64,000 bases of DNA from Clostridium mobile (GCF_018918285.1 NZ_JAHLQF010000001.1:1-64000); one strand, 5' to 3'. Shown: positions 17,685 to 26,112, numbered from the stretch's first letter. Made by a program: numbers and translations. The notes: generated from the sequence alone by a model not told the origin.

Positions 17685-18294
17685 ATGATTAAGACTATAA
17701 TATTTGATTTAGGAAATGTACTATTAAACTTTAAACCTATAGAATACTTAAGCAGCAAGATCCCTGATGAAATTAAGGTTCAAGAAGTATACAAAGAAAT
17801 ATTTCTAAGTGAAGAGTGGATTTCTTGATAGGGGAGATATAACAGAGGAGGAAGCCATAGATAGAATATATAATAGAAGTTTAAATAATAAAAAATTAAT
17901 CAAGCTTTGCATGGAAAATTGGTATGAATTGCTTACTCCTATAAAGGAGTCAGTGGAAATTTTAAAAGAAGTTAAGTTAAAAGGTTATAAAACATTAGCT
18001 CTATCTAATTTTCATTTGCTTGCATATGAAAATGTAATAAAAAAGTATAATTTTTTTCATTATTTTGATGGAGGCATAATTTCTTTTAAAGAAAATTTAC
18101 TTAAGCCAGAAAATGAAATTTATGAAAAACTTATTATGAAATATAATATTGATCCAAAAGAAGCTATATTTATAGATGATACAAAAGATAACATAGAAAG
18201 TGCTAAAAAACTAGGATTTGAAACTATACTTTTTGATAATCCAATAAATTTACGAAATGAACTAATAAAATATAAAGTTTTAAATAGTTATTAA
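17685..18294 (+). pseudogene. HAD-superfamily phosphatase, frameshifted
   Basis: The first frame (GGAGG site, ATG 17685) gives motif I, IIFDLGNVLLNF, and runs to SEEWIS, then TGA at 17826-17828. The next frame continues with LDRGDITEEEAIDRIY, motif II LALSNF, motif III LKPENEIYEKL and motif IV IFIDDTKDNIESAKKLGF. A +1 or -2 change at the ATTTCTT near 17820-17826 would join the two; family members read EW-x-x-LDRG here. Together the parts make about 203 residues, the normal length of YihX-like HAD enzymes. The second frame lacks the nucleophile Asp, so it cannot work alone. Confidence 0.85.
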
Positions 18295-18418
18295 CTGAAA
18301 TTTAGTTTAGATTATCGTAAATGCTCTTTTGCAAATATGAATATTATAACTAACTATGTTATAATCAATTGGTGTAGTATTTTCTAAACAAAACTAAGCA
18401 AAGGAAGTGGAGTAAAAT

Positions 18419-19036
18419 ATGAAAAACAAAATTAAAGTATCATTAATACTATTATCTTTACTATTATCTTTTAATCTAGTTGCTTGTGGTAAAAACAATA
18501 AAAATAATGAAAAAAATAATAGTAAAGAAGTTGTAGAAGTTTCTACAGATAAAAAAGAAGATTCAAAACCTGAAGAAAAGAAAGAAGAGAATAAAAAAGA
18601 AACAAATAAAGAAACAAATGGAGAAAAGGAAGTAGTTTTATATTTTTCAGATGAAAATGCAGAGTATCTAGTTGGAGAAACTAGAAAAATTAACAATCCA
18701 ACTCCTAAAGCTGTAGTAGAACAATTAATCATGGGACCAAAAGGATCAAAAATATTTGGAGTATTCCCTGAGAATACTAAAGTAATTGATATAGAAGTTA
18801 AAGATAAGATTGCTAAAGTAAATTTTACTAAAAATTTATCACAAGAGTTAAATGGAAATTACAGTAGTATAACATCATCACAATTAATGCTATATTCTTT
18901 AGCAAACACACTAATAACATATAAGGATTTTGGCATAGAAAAGGTTGAAATAGCTATAGAAGGAAAAAAAATAAATCTGTTTGGACCTATAGACATATCC
19001 TCACCAGTTGAACTAAATAAAGACATATTAAAATAA
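18419..19036 (+). CDS. GerMN-domain lipoprotein
   Basis: 205 residues. The signal peptide ends in a lipobox (NLVAC, Cys23). A low-complexity Lys/Glu/Asn linker of about 50 residues follows, then a GerMN (Spo/germination) domain: VVLYFSDENAEYLVGETRKI, TPKAVVEQLIMGPKGSKIF, VKDKIAKVNFTKNLSQEL and ITSSQLMLYSLANTLITY. It is membrane-anchored on the outer face. GerM-type proteins act at the forespore-mother cell interface, but single-domain copies are also general envelope proteins. An 8-bp inverted repeat (ATTATAAC/GTTATAAT, 18343-18365) lies upstream. Confidence 0.9.
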   Translation: MKNKIKVSLILLSLLLSFNLVACGKNNKNNEKNNSKEVVEVSTDKKEDSKPEEKKEENKKETNKETNGEKEVVLYFSDENAEYLVGETRKINNPTPKAVVEQLIMGPKGSKIFGVFPENTKVIDIEVKDKIAKVNFTKNLSQELNGNYSSITSSQLMLYSLANTLITYKDFGIEKVEIAIEGKKINLFGPIDISSPVELNKDILK

Positions 19037-19042
19037 TAAAAA

Positions 19043-19100
19043 AGGGGCTCCCTTAAAATAGTTAAAAAAATTATTTTAAGGTGTAGCCTCTCTTTTATTT
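19043..19100 (+). terminator. Terminator of the GerMN lipoprotein gene
   Basis: GGGGCT and CCTTAAAATA pair with TATTTTAAGG and AGCCTC in a long stem with a small bulge, followed by TCTTTTATTT. Confidence 0.85.
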
Positions 19101-19269
19101 AAAAAATTAGTTCAGACCTCAATTCCGTGAAAACCCACTATAAAAAATAGTAATCCATGGTATAATTTAGTTGTAAAGTTGTTGCACAACGGTAAAATAA
19201 TACGAATTCATATATATTGTAAAATTTAATTTAAAAATAAAGCATTAATCATAAATAGGGGGTAGAACA

Positions 19270-19833
19270 ATGAGATGTTCTTGGTGTAAAGATGATTTGC
19301 TCTATATAAAATATCATGATGAAGAATGGGGTGTACCAGTTTTAAATGATAGAAAACAGTTTGAATTTTTAGTATTGGAATCAGCTCAAGCAGGACTTAG
19401 TTGGATAACAATACTAAGAAAAAGAGAAAACTATAGAAAAGCATATTGTGATTTTGATCCTAGCGTAGTAGCAAATTTTGATGAGGAAAAAATTGAAGCT
19501 CTACTGGGGGATAAAGGACTAATTAGGAATGAAAGAAAAATAAGAGCTTCAATAAATAACGCTAAAAAATTTTTAGAGATTCAAAAAGAATTCGGGAGTT
19601 TCTGTGATTATATATGGAAGTTTGTTCAATATAAGCCAATAAATAATTTATGGACAAATGAGACAGAAGTACCTGCTAAAACTAAATTGTCTGAAGAGAT
19701 AAGTAAGGATTTAAAAAGTAGGGGATTTAAGTTTTTAGGGCCAACAATAATATACTCCCATTTGCAAGCTACTGGATTGATAAATGATCATATTAAAGAT
19801 TGTTTTAGATATGAGCAAGTGAAAGCGCTATAA
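19270..19833 (+). CDS. tag: DNA-3-methyladenine glycosylase I
   Basis: 187 residues, the normal length for Tag. It begins RCSWCKDDLLYIKYHDEEWGVPV and has the catalytic-pocket Glu37 in LVLESAQAGLSW (with Trp45). The zinc-site residues are Cys3, His16 and the C-terminal NDHIKDC His/Cys pair. It removes 3-methyladenine from alkylated DNA. It is monocistronic, with a gap of about 170 bp on each side and AGGGGG upstream of the ATG. Confidence 0.96.
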   Translation: MRCSWCKDDLLYIKYHDEEWGVPVLNDRKQFEFLVLESAQAGLSWITILRKRENYRKAYCDFDPSVVANFDEEKIEALLGDKGLIRNERKIRASINNAKKFLEIQKEFGSFCDYIWKFVQYKPINNLWTNETEVPAKTKLSEEISKDLKSRGFKFLGPTIIYSHLQATGLINDHIKDCFRYEQVKAL

Positions 19834-19992
19834 ATAAGAAATTAAATCATCTATAGGCTTTTAAAACGTGGATAAAATCATATTAATTAAAACACTGTAA
19901 ACTTAAGTATAATATATTGTAATTTATATATCAATGGTTGCACAAAAATAAAATAATTTCTTTAGCAATATAGAGAGGAAGTTTGTGATTTA

Positions 19993-20883
19993 ATGAAAAA
20001 TTCTATAGATATTAAAGCATTGGACGAAAACTTGAACTTTTTTAATAAAATGTACGATATGCTGAGAATTGTTGACCCACTGAAGAAAAAGGTTATAAAT
20101 CATTATGGAAAGAGAATTGAAGAAACAGGAGATGTTTGTTTTTCTTATTGGGATAAGGAAAATATTTGTGATAATTGTATCTCAATAAGAGCATATATAG
20201 AAAATGAAACCTTTATAAAGCTAGAACATACTACTGATAAATTATTTATGATTACAGCTATACCCATTGAAACAAAAGATAATACAATTGTTTTAGAATT
20301 ATTTAAGGATACTACTGAATCAATGATAATAGGTAATGGAGAATATGAAAAAGGTTATAACTTAAAGGATACTTTAGTGGAAATGAATGATATGGTAGTA
20401 AAAGATTCTCTAACTAAAACTTTTAATCGTAGGTACATAAATGAAAGATTACCAGCAGATATTATAAAATCTATGGTTGAGGAAAAACCTTTATCAATAA
20501 TAATATCTGATATTGATAATTTTAAATTAATTAATGATACATTTGGACATCAAATAGGTGATTTAGTTTTAAAAGAAATATCCGATACTTTGATAAGTTC
20601 CTTTCCACCTAACTTAGGATGGGCAGCGAGATATGGAGGAGATGAGTTCATAATATGTTTAAGCGACACAAAGAATCATGAGGCTTTTATTATTGCTGAA
20701 GAAGTTAGAAAGAATATTGAAGAAAAAATAATAAGAAATAAAGATGAAAAAATTAAATTATCCGTATCTTTTGGTGTCTTTACTATGCATAAAGAGAAAT
20801 TTACCGCTGAAGAGATATTAAACTTCGCAGACCAAAATTTATACGAAGCAAAAAATAAAGGTGGAAACATTGTAATAAAATAA
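19993..20883 (+). CDS. Diguanylate cyclase (PAS-like sensor plus GGDEF)
   Basis: 296 residues, no membrane segment. The N-terminal sensor (about 15-115) is PAS-like with Cys49, Cys59 and Cys62 in DVCFSYWDKENICDNC, a possible redox, haem or metal site. The GGDEF domain (about 135-296) has DSLTKTFNRRY, Asp173 in ISDIDNFKLIND, the intact signature GGDEF at 215-219, and a SFGVF strand. No RxxD inhibitory site precedes GGDEF, so product feedback at that site is unlikely. It makes c-di-GMP, which in clostridia favours attachment over swimming. No c-di-GMP riboswitch is seen upstream. Confidence 0.92.
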   Translation: MKNSIDIKALDENLNFFNKMYDMLRIVDPLKKKVINHYGKRIEETGDVCFSYWDKENICDNCISIRAYIENETFIKLEHTTDKLFMITAIPIETKDNTIVLELFKDTTESMIIGNGEYEKGYNLKDTLVEMNDMVVKDSLTKTFNRRYINERLPADIIKSMVEEKPLSIIISDIDNFKLINDTFGHQIGDLVLKEISDTLISSFPPNLGWAARYGGDEFIICLSDTKNHEAFIIAEEVRKNIEEKIIRNKDEKIKLSVSFGVFTMHKEKFTAEEILNFADQNLYEAKNKGGNIVIK

Positions 20884-20969
20884 TATTATATTTAACAATT
20901 ATAATATACTATAGCAAATTACTACCTATATGAATAATATACTAATAAATGTAAAAAAGGTGAGTAGGT

Positions 20970-21167
20970 ATGAAATTTGCGTTTAGAAGTTTGGATTTAA
21001 AAAAGAAAACAACTCAAAGAAAAGGTTTATTAGAAGGAGATACGTTTAAAGATGTTTTGAAATTCTCAAAACGATGGAGAAAAAAGCCTGGAAAAAACAT
21101 TCTAAAAAGAATAAATAAGAAAACTAATAAAGATGTATTTAAGATGTTTAAGAAATTATTCAAGTAA
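20970..21167 (+). CDS. Small very basic protein, unknown
   Basis: 65 residues, about a third Lys or Arg, with almost no acidic balance (KFSKRWRKKPGKNILKRINK, KMFKKLFK). It has an AAAAGGTGAG ribosome site and a terminator after it, so it is probably a real gene. Nucleic-acid or anionic-surface binding is a guess from charge alone. Confidence 0.55.
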   Translation: MKFAFRSLDLKKKTTQRKGLLEGDTFKDVLKFSKRWRKKPGKNILKRINKKTNKDVFKMFKKLFK

Positions 21168-21227
21168 TAATGTATAGATTTTAATGATCTAAGTAGAATG
21201 TATAATGATTTTCATAAGTTTTAAATT

Positions 21228-21275
21228 AAAATGCTGATTTTGATGATAATAATTCAAGATCAGCATTTTAATTTA
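21228..21275 (+). terminator. Terminator after the small basic ORF
   Basis: AAAATGCTGAT pairs with ATCAGCATTTT around a loop of 20 bases; a T-rich stretch follows. The distance from the gene (about 60 bp) is acceptable. Confidence 0.75.
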
Positions 21276-21339
21276 TTGTTGTTATGAGGAATTCATTTTG
21301 AAAATTAATATGATATTGGTAATATCTATTAAATTGTTC

Positions 21340-21368
21340 TTGACAACTACATTCTACACTTGTAGAAT
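21340..21368 (+). promoter_or_regulatory. Sigma-A-type promoter of the blaI-M56 operon
   Basis: TTGACA (21340-21345), a 17-base spacer and TAGAAT (21363-21368) make a near-consensus housekeeping promoter. The spacer and -10 are covered by a BlaI-type operator. Confidence 0.85.
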
Positions 21369-21392
21369 GTAAATATATTCTACAAGTGTAGA
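21348..21392. promoter_or_regulatory. Two BlaI/MecI-type operators
   Basis: Operator 1 (21348-21371) is a perfect dyad with arms TACATTCTACA and TGTAGAATGTA. Operator 2 (21379-21392) is TCTACA-AG-TGTAGA. Both carry the TACA/TGTA cores of BlaI and MecI sites. The first lies between -35 and -10 and the second just before the ribosome site, so the operon should repress itself. Confidence 0.8.
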
Positions 21393-21404
21393 GGAGATGG
21401 AAAT

Positions 21405-21779
21405 ATGAGTAATTTACCTAAAATATCTGATGCAGAATGGGAAGTTATGAAGCTATTATGGGATAAAGGTAATATAACTTCTAAAGAAATAGTTGAGGCA
21501 TTAAAATCTACTACAAATTGGAGTAGCACTACCATTTATACTTTAATTAACAGATTAGTAAAGAAAAATGCAGTGGGGATTAAAGAGGGTACATCACCTT
21601 ATATATGCTATCCTTTAGTTTCACAGGAGGAATTAAGAACTGAAGAAAGCAAGTCTTTTTTAAAAAAAGTTTTTGATGGATCATTAAATTTAATGTTAGT
21701 CAATTTTGTTAAAAATGAAAAATTATCTAATGAAGAAATAGAAGATTTAAAAAATATTCTTGAAAATAGGAAAGAATAA
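21405..21779 (+). CDS. BlaI/MecI/CopY-family repressor
   Basis: 124 residues. A winged helix (PKISDAEWEVMKLLWDKGNITSKEIVEAL, then WSSTTIYTLINRLVKKNAVG) is followed by a dimerisation tail (VKNEKLSNEEIEDLKNILENR). The family binds TACA/TGTA dyads and is inactivated when its partner membrane metallopeptidase senses a signal. No beta-lactamase gene is nearby, so resistance is not implied. The 3' end is 13 bases from the M56 gene. Confidence 0.93.
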   Translation: MSNLPKISDAEWEVMKLLWDKGNITSKEIVEALKSTTNWSSTTIYTLINRLVKKNAVGIKEGTSPYICYPLVSQEELRTEESKSFLKKVFDGSLNLMLVNFVKNEKLSNEEIEDLKNILENRKE

Positions 21780-21792
21780 AGGAGAGAATTTT

Positions 21793-23241
21793 ATGGAAGT
21801 GCTTACGAGTATTTTTAAAGGAATATTACTTTCATCAGCAATGTCAACTGTATTAGTTATAATTATTTTGTTTATGAAATTAATCTTTAAAAATAAATTT
21901 AGTGCTAATTGGCATTATTGTATATGGTTTCTGTTATTGTTGAGATTGATTATACCTTATGCACCTAAAAGTTCTTTTAGTATTTATAATACATTTAATT
22001 GGACTATAGAAAATTCAGCATTTGAAGAAGAAAACAATAACACTGTATATGAAAAAGTACGCATTTCAGAAGAAAATGTAGAAGATATAGGAGTAACTAC
22101 AAAAGAAAATATATTAAAATATGAAAAGGAAATTAAGATCAAGGGCATAAAGTTTTATTGTGTGCTCCTATGGATTACGGGGGTTTTAACTATTGGAATA
22201 TATACTATTGCTATAAATGTAAAGTTATATATAAGAGTTAAAAGAGAAGAGTATGAAGGAGAGGAATGGATACATATATTGCTTGATGATTGCAAACATA
22301 AAATGAATATAAGAAAGAGCATTCCTATAATAATATCTAATAATATATCTACACCTGCTCTTTTAGGATTAATTAAACCTAAGTTGTTGTTACCAAAGGA
22401 TATATTAGATAATATTGGCTATGATCAATTGAGATATATAGTGTTTCATGAATTATCTCACTATAAAAGAAAGGATATATTTGTAAGATGGATAAATGTA
22501 ATCCTAAAAATATCACATTGGTTTAATCCTGTGGTGTGGTATGGATTAAATAAAATGAGTGATGATTGTGAAATAGCTTGCGATGAAAAAGCGCTTTCTT
22601 ATATAAAAAAAGAAGAGCATAAAGAATATGGATATGCTATTATCAATCTATTAGAGATGTATTCTACTCCTAAATGGATGATGGGAACAGCAGGAATGAC
22701 CACAGGCAAAACTTTAGTAAAAAGGAGAATTGAAATGATTTCGAAATATAGAAAATCACCTTTTATTTGGAGAGTTGTAGCAATAGTAATGTTTACTATT
22801 ATTGGAATTATAGGTTTAACTAATGGGGAGTTAAATAAAAAAGACAGTTTTATGATAATAGAAGATAAAAACAATACAGGAATTATAGTTACCCTTTCAG
22901 ATAAAGAAATGGAGGGAAAGGAATATGAGGAGTTAATAGATCCTGAAGATATTAAAGGCATTGTTAACATTGCAGATATCACACATACCATGACTAATCT
23001 TAATAATGGAGGTGCAACAGCAATTTATCTTAATGATGAGAAGGTAAGTGAAATAAGCAAAATTAGTGTTGAAGGCATGTCTTTTGTTGTGAATAATAAA
23101 AGGATTAATCATCCCTTTATTATAAAAGCATTGGGAGATTCAGAAAATCTTAAAAGTTATCTAGAAGAGAATAATTATATGATAAATGTTTTTCAGCAAA
23201 GAGGTATAGGATTCAAAATAGAAACATCAGAGGATTTATAA
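21793..23241 (+). CDS. BlaR1-type M56 metallopeptidase fused to a DUF881-like extracellular domain
   Basis: 482 residues. Membrane helices lie at about 12-33, 42-56, 118-142 and 327-343. The zinc site is HELSH at 219-223 in YIVFHELSHYKRKD, with NPVVWYGLNKMSDDCEIACDEKAL following, as in BlaR1/MecR1. Beyond the last helix there is no penicillin-binding sensor. Residues 355-482 instead resemble DUF881 (YlxW/YlxX): TGIIVTLSDKEM, IDPEDIKGIVNI, NNGGATAIYLNDEKVSE, GMSFVVNNKRINHPFIIKALGD, IGFKIETSEDL. A TTG 11 codons earlier is rejected because AAAGGAGAG lies inside that extension. It probably cleaves or triggers release of the upstream repressor on an envelope signal. Confidence 0.85.
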   Translation: MEVLTSIFKGILLSSAMSTVLVIIILFMKLIFKNKFSANWHYCIWFLLLLRLIIPYAPKSSFSIYNTFNWTIENSAFEEENNNTVYEKVRISEENVEDIGVTTKENILKYEKEIKIKGIKFYCVLLWITGVLTIGIYTIAINVKLYIRVKREEYEGEEWIHILLDDCKHKMNIRKSIPIIISNNISTPALLGLIKPKLLLPKDILDNIGYDQLRYIVFHELSHYKRKDIFVRWINVILKISHWFNPVVWYGLNKMSDDCEIACDEKALSYIKKEEHKEYGYAIINLLEMYSTPKWMMGTAGMTTGKTLVKRRIEMISKYRKSPFIWRVVAIVMFTIIGIIGLTNGELNKKDSFMIIEDKNNTGIIVTLSDKEMEGKEYEELIDPEDIKGIVNIADITHTMTNLNNGGATAIYLNDEKVSEISKISVEGMSFVVNNKRINHPFIIKALGDSENLKSYLEENNYMINVFQQRGIGFKIETSEDL

Positions 23242-23315
23242 GTAAATTTTGTCATTGTAATAAAAAATATCTTTTATTAATATACTATGGTGAATAAATA
23301 AAAAGAAGGTGTACC

Positions 23316-23816
23316 ATGGTGAATATTTTTAAGGTGAAAGATAAAAAAAATATAGGTCTACTAATTTTAACTATTATCTTAACTGAAGGAGTAGGATTTT
23401 TATCTGGCTTTTTAGGTATGTACAATAAAGAAACTTATGAAAAGCTAATAAGGCCGTCATTTTCTCCACCAGTATGGGTTTTCCCGATAATTTGGGTAGT
23501 ACTATACTTTCTTATGGCAGTAGCTTTTTTTAGAATATTGCTTAGAAGAAAAGAAGGTAAAAATATAAAAAAAGCTGTAACATATTATATTATTCAATTA
23601 GCGCTAAATTTTCTTTGGACTATTATTTTTTTTAGGTTCAATCTCTATGGATTAGCTTTCATCGAACTTTTGATATTGTTAGCTTTTATATTATTAACTA
23701 CATTTGAGTTTTATAAACATGATAAGGTTTCTGCATTTTTAATGATTCCATATATCCTTTGGGTATCTTTTGCAGGGGTATTAAACTTCGCTATATGGGC
23801 ATTAAATGAAATGTAG
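23316..23816 (+). CDS. tspO: TspO/MBR-family membrane protein
   Basis: 166 residues, five membrane spans. Family marks are GFLSGFLGMYNKETYEKLIRPSFSPPVWVFPIIWVVLYFLMAVAFF and the aromatic-rich ALNFLWTIIFFRF segment; the C-terminal FAGVLNFAIWALN is typical. TspO binds porphyrins and other tetrapyrroles, with an incompletely known role in stress. The start ATG (followed by GTG) has AAGAAGGTG before it. It converges on mntP with a shared terminator. Confidence 0.93.
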   Translation: MVNIFKVKDKKNIGLLILTIILTEGVGFLSGFLGMYNKETYEKLIRPSFSPPVWVFPIIWVVLYFLMAVAFFRILLRRKEGKNIKKAVTYYIIQLALNFLWTIIFFRFNLYGLAFIELLILLAFILLTTFEFYKHDKVSAFLMIPYILWVSFAGVLNFAIWALNEM

Positions 23817-23827
23817 GCAATAAAAGA

Positions 23828-23861
23828 AATAAGGAGAGCTTCTATAGCACTCCTTATTTTA
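23828..23861. terminator. Bidirectional terminator between tspO and mntP
   Basis: AAATAAGGAG pairs with CTCCTTATTT, and inner GC pairs close a short loop. There are A residues before and T residues after, so it works on both strands for these convergent genes. Confidence 0.88.
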
Positions 23862-23868
23862 ACAATCC

Positions 23869-24456
23869 CTAATTTAGAATTTTAAAAGCAGAAATTAGAT
23901 CTGTATGCTCTGCGAAAATTTTAAAGCCTATCATCACAAGTATAATACCACCAATTAATTCTGCATTTCTTTTTAATAAACATCCAAATTTTTTGCCAAG
24001 ATAAACTCCTATAAAACATACAATAAAAGTTATAACTCCAATAATCAATATGGATTGAAGAATTGATACTTGAAGAAAAGCGAAGCTAACTCCCACTGCT
24101 AATGCATCAATACTTGTTGCAATTGCAAGCATAACTAGGGTTTTATTACATAGTTCCACCTTTTCAGTTGGACAACTATCATCAGACTTTAATGTTTCAT
24201 AAATCATTTTGCCTCCAATAAAAGCAAGAAGTAAGAAAGCAACCCAATGATCAAATTTTGTTATGTAATTTTCAAAATTTATACCTACTAACCATCCTAA
24301 TAATGGCATTAGTCCTTGGAAAACACCAAAATAAGCAGCTATTTTTAAGGCATCCTTTATACGGACTTCCTGTAATGTAACACCGTTAGTTATAGAAACT
24401 GCAAAGGCATCCATGGATAATCCAAAGGCAATAAATAGAATAGTAAATAAATCCAA
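23869..24456 (-). CDS. mntP: Manganese efflux pump MntP
   Basis: 195 residues, six membrane helices in two similar halves: GLSMDAFAVSITNG near the N-terminus and ATSIDALAVGVSFAF in the middle. The acidic residues of these repeats are the ion-path residues of MntP. It exports Mn2+. I place the start at the TTG (MDLFTILFIAFGLSMDAF), ten bases after AAGGAG. A GTG three codons earlier is only one base from that site, too close to be used. A yybP-ykoY riboswitch upstream supports the metal role. Confidence 0.94.
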   Translation of the reverse strand: MDLFTILFIAFGLSMDAFAVSITNGVTLQEVRIKDALKIAAYFGVFQGLMPLLGWLVGINFENYITKFDHWVAFLLLAFIGGKMIYETLKSDDSCPTEKVELCNKTLVMLAIATSIDALAVGVSFAFLQVSILQSILIIGVITFIVCFIGVYLGKKFGCLLKRNAELIGGIILVMIGFKIFAEHTDLISAFKILN

Positions 24457-24485
24457 TACAAACACACTCCTTATAGATTTTATAT

Positions 24486-24615
24486 AATAAAAAAAGACAC
24501 ATGTATAACAAAAAGATGCTATACATGAGTCTCATTATTTAATGTAAGCCAGGCCTTAAAAAGCCAATATGTTGACTATACAACACAATTTACTGTGCCA
24601 ATTACTCCCTCATAA
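24486..24615 (-). ncRNA. yybP-ykoY manganese riboswitch with terminator, upstream of mntP
   Basis: Reading the minus strand, ATGAGGGAGTAATTGGCA starts the aptamer. Then come the AGTCAACATATTGGC and GGCCTGGC elements typical of the class, and AATGAGACTCAT closes P1 (ATGAG/CTCAT). Plus-strand limits of the aptamer are about 24525-24614. The same GACTCATGTATA then forms the 5' arm of a terminator with TATACATGTGTC and a T run (24487-24532). P1 and terminator exclude each other, so Mn2+ binding should switch mntP on. The class and its logic are established; this copy is assigned by eye. Confidence 0.85.
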
Positions 24616-24789
24616 TTAAAAATATTCATTTCGTACAATGCATATTATAGTATGTTTTTATGATATTTACAATAGCTAAATGTTAAATATAAATGATATA
24701 TGTTGAATTGTAAAAATTAAATTATAATATTAATTGATTATTTCTCATATAAACTTATTCATATGAATAATAATTAATGAGGTGATAAT

Positions 24790-25590
24790 ATGAGTACAAT
24801 AACGAAATGTTTTTGTGGAAGTGGAAAAGAATATAATAAATGTCATAAAGAAATCAAAATAAATAGTAAGTTTGCTAAAACTTATAAGTTCTATAGAAAA
24901 ATTGATAGCATAATGAATAAAAAAATAAATGAAAATTTACTTAACATTGTATGCAAAAAAGGATGTAGTGAATGTTGTTTTCATATTTTTTCAATATCAG
25001 AGGTTGAATTTTGTATAATCGTAGATTATATAACTAAACATTTTAATAAATTGCAATTAGAAGATATTATGAAAGAAAGCTTAGAAATTAGAGAAATTTT
25101 ATATAAAGATCATCCTGATTATATGAATAGGTTAAATATAAATATTACGGGGATTAAACCAGAGGATTATATTTATTATGTTACGGATTCTCCAGGTAAG
25201 CTCAAGAAAGGATGTGCTTTATTAAACTCCAAAGATCAGTGTAGTATATATAAAGTTAGACCTTCAATATGTAGAACTCATGGAGTAGCATATTTTCATG
25301 AAAATTATACAAATATACTGTGTAGCAAATTAAAAGTTGATGATAGTAATAGGAGCAACTTTGTAGATCTAACGGATTATAGAGAAGAATATGATGGATT
25401 ATATACATTTACTAATTCAAAGAATAATTCTACTGTAATAAGAAGAGTATATCCACTATTCTACTGGTTTTGCTTACTAGAAGATAAAGAGATGTCATTA
25501 AATCAATTTAAAAAAACTGAGGTATATAAAAAATATACTACTATAAGTGAAAGAGAGTTTCTAGATAATATGCATAATATTACATATTGA
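24790..25590 (+). CDS. YkgJ-family cysteine cluster protein with N-terminal SEC-C motif
   Basis: 266 residues. A SEC-C zinc motif starts the protein (CFCGSGKEYNKCHK: Cys7, Cys9, Cys18 and a terminal Cys/His). The YkgJ/UPF0153 cluster follows (Cys55, Cys59, Cys62, Cys63 in CKKGCSECC; later CSIYKVRPSICR). The family is thought to bind a metal cluster, and some relatives methylate flagellin lysines; the function here is unknown. GAGGTG precedes the ATG. The 160-bp gap before it beyond the riboswitch holds nothing recognised. Confidence 0.88.
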   Translation: MSTITKCFCGSGKEYNKCHKEIKINSKFAKTYKFYRKIDSIMNKKINENLLNIVCKKGCSECCFHIFSISEVEFCIIVDYITKHFNKLQLEDIMKESLEIREILYKDHPDYMNRLNINITGIKPEDYIYYVTDSPGKLKKGCALLNSKDQCSIYKVRPSICRTHGVAYFHENYTNILCSKLKVDDSNRSNFVDLTDYREEYDGLYTFTNSKNNSTVIRRVYPLFYWFCLLEDKEMSLNQFKKTEVYKKYTTISEREFLDNMHNITY

Positions 25591-25621
25591 TGGGAATTTT
25601 AAAAACTAAAGAGGTGATTTT

Positions 25622-25744
25622 ATGCCCTATAGAGATTGGAAAATTACATTTGACAGGGATGAAAATATAGAAGAAAAGAAAAAAAAGAAAAAAGATAATA
25701 AAAATCAAGAGAATAATAAGAAAAAAATGAATACTTTAAAATAA
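25622..25744 (+). CDS. 40-residue Lys/Asn-rich peptide
   Basis: MPYRDWKITFDRDENIEE, then a run of Lys and Asn ending in NTLK. It lies 31 bases after the YkgJ gene, with AAAGAGGTG spaced six bases before its ATG, so translation is likely. No family is recognised. It is the first of several very short frames with good ribosome sites in the next 1.7 kb. Confidence 0.5.
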   Translation: MPYRDWKITFDRDENIEEKKKKKKDNKNQENNKKKMNTLK

Positions 25745-25850
25745 ATTTCCTCAATTACCTCCAATTAAATATAATAAAATAGTGGGTTTTTGCAAAAAAT
25801 TATACTGCAAAACAAAATAAACAAAATAAAAATTTAAGGAGGTAACACTT

Positions 25851-26051
25851 ATGGCAAACAGAAGTTCTAATAGAGTATTAGTTCCAGAAGCTAAACATGG
25901 ATTAAATCAATTTAAAATGGAGGTAGCAACTGAATTGGGATTATCTAACTATGACTCCATGGATAAGGGTAACTTAACATCAAGACAAAATGGTTCAGTA
26001 GGTGGAGAAATGGTTAAAAGAATGGTAGAAGCTTACCAAAGAAACTTATAA
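25851..26051 (+). CDS. Alpha/beta-type small acid-soluble spore protein
   Basis: 66 residues with the complete SASP pattern: LVPEAKHGLNQFKMEVATELGL, then GNLTSRQNGSVGGEMVKRMVEAYQ. These proteins coat forespore DNA, change it toward an A-like form and protect it from UV and heat. The Glu-Phe/Glu-Val germination-protease site region is conserved (FKMEVATE). AAGGAGGT lies before the ATG. It has its own terminator and should be read by the forespore sigma factor, though I could not fix the promoter. Confidence 0.96.
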   Translation: MANRSSNRVLVPEAKHGLNQFKMEVATELGLSNYDSMDKGNLTSRQNGSVGGEMVKRMVEAYQRNL

Positions 26052-26064
26052 TAAAAATAAATAA

Positions 26065-26112
26065 AAAAGCTGCTCAAAATCAGTAAAACTGGCTTTGGGC
26101 AGTTTTTATTTA
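26065..26112 (+). terminator. Terminator of the SASP gene
   Basis: CTGCTCAAAATCAGT pairs imperfectly with ACTGGCTTTGGGCAG, followed by TTTTTATT. Its 3' edge overlaps the stop of the small opposing frame. Confidence 0.88.

Noticed and set aside
19834-19992. Possible c-di-GMP riboswitch ahead of the GGDEF gene
   Set aside because: No GEMM-type core elements are visible in the 159-bp gap.
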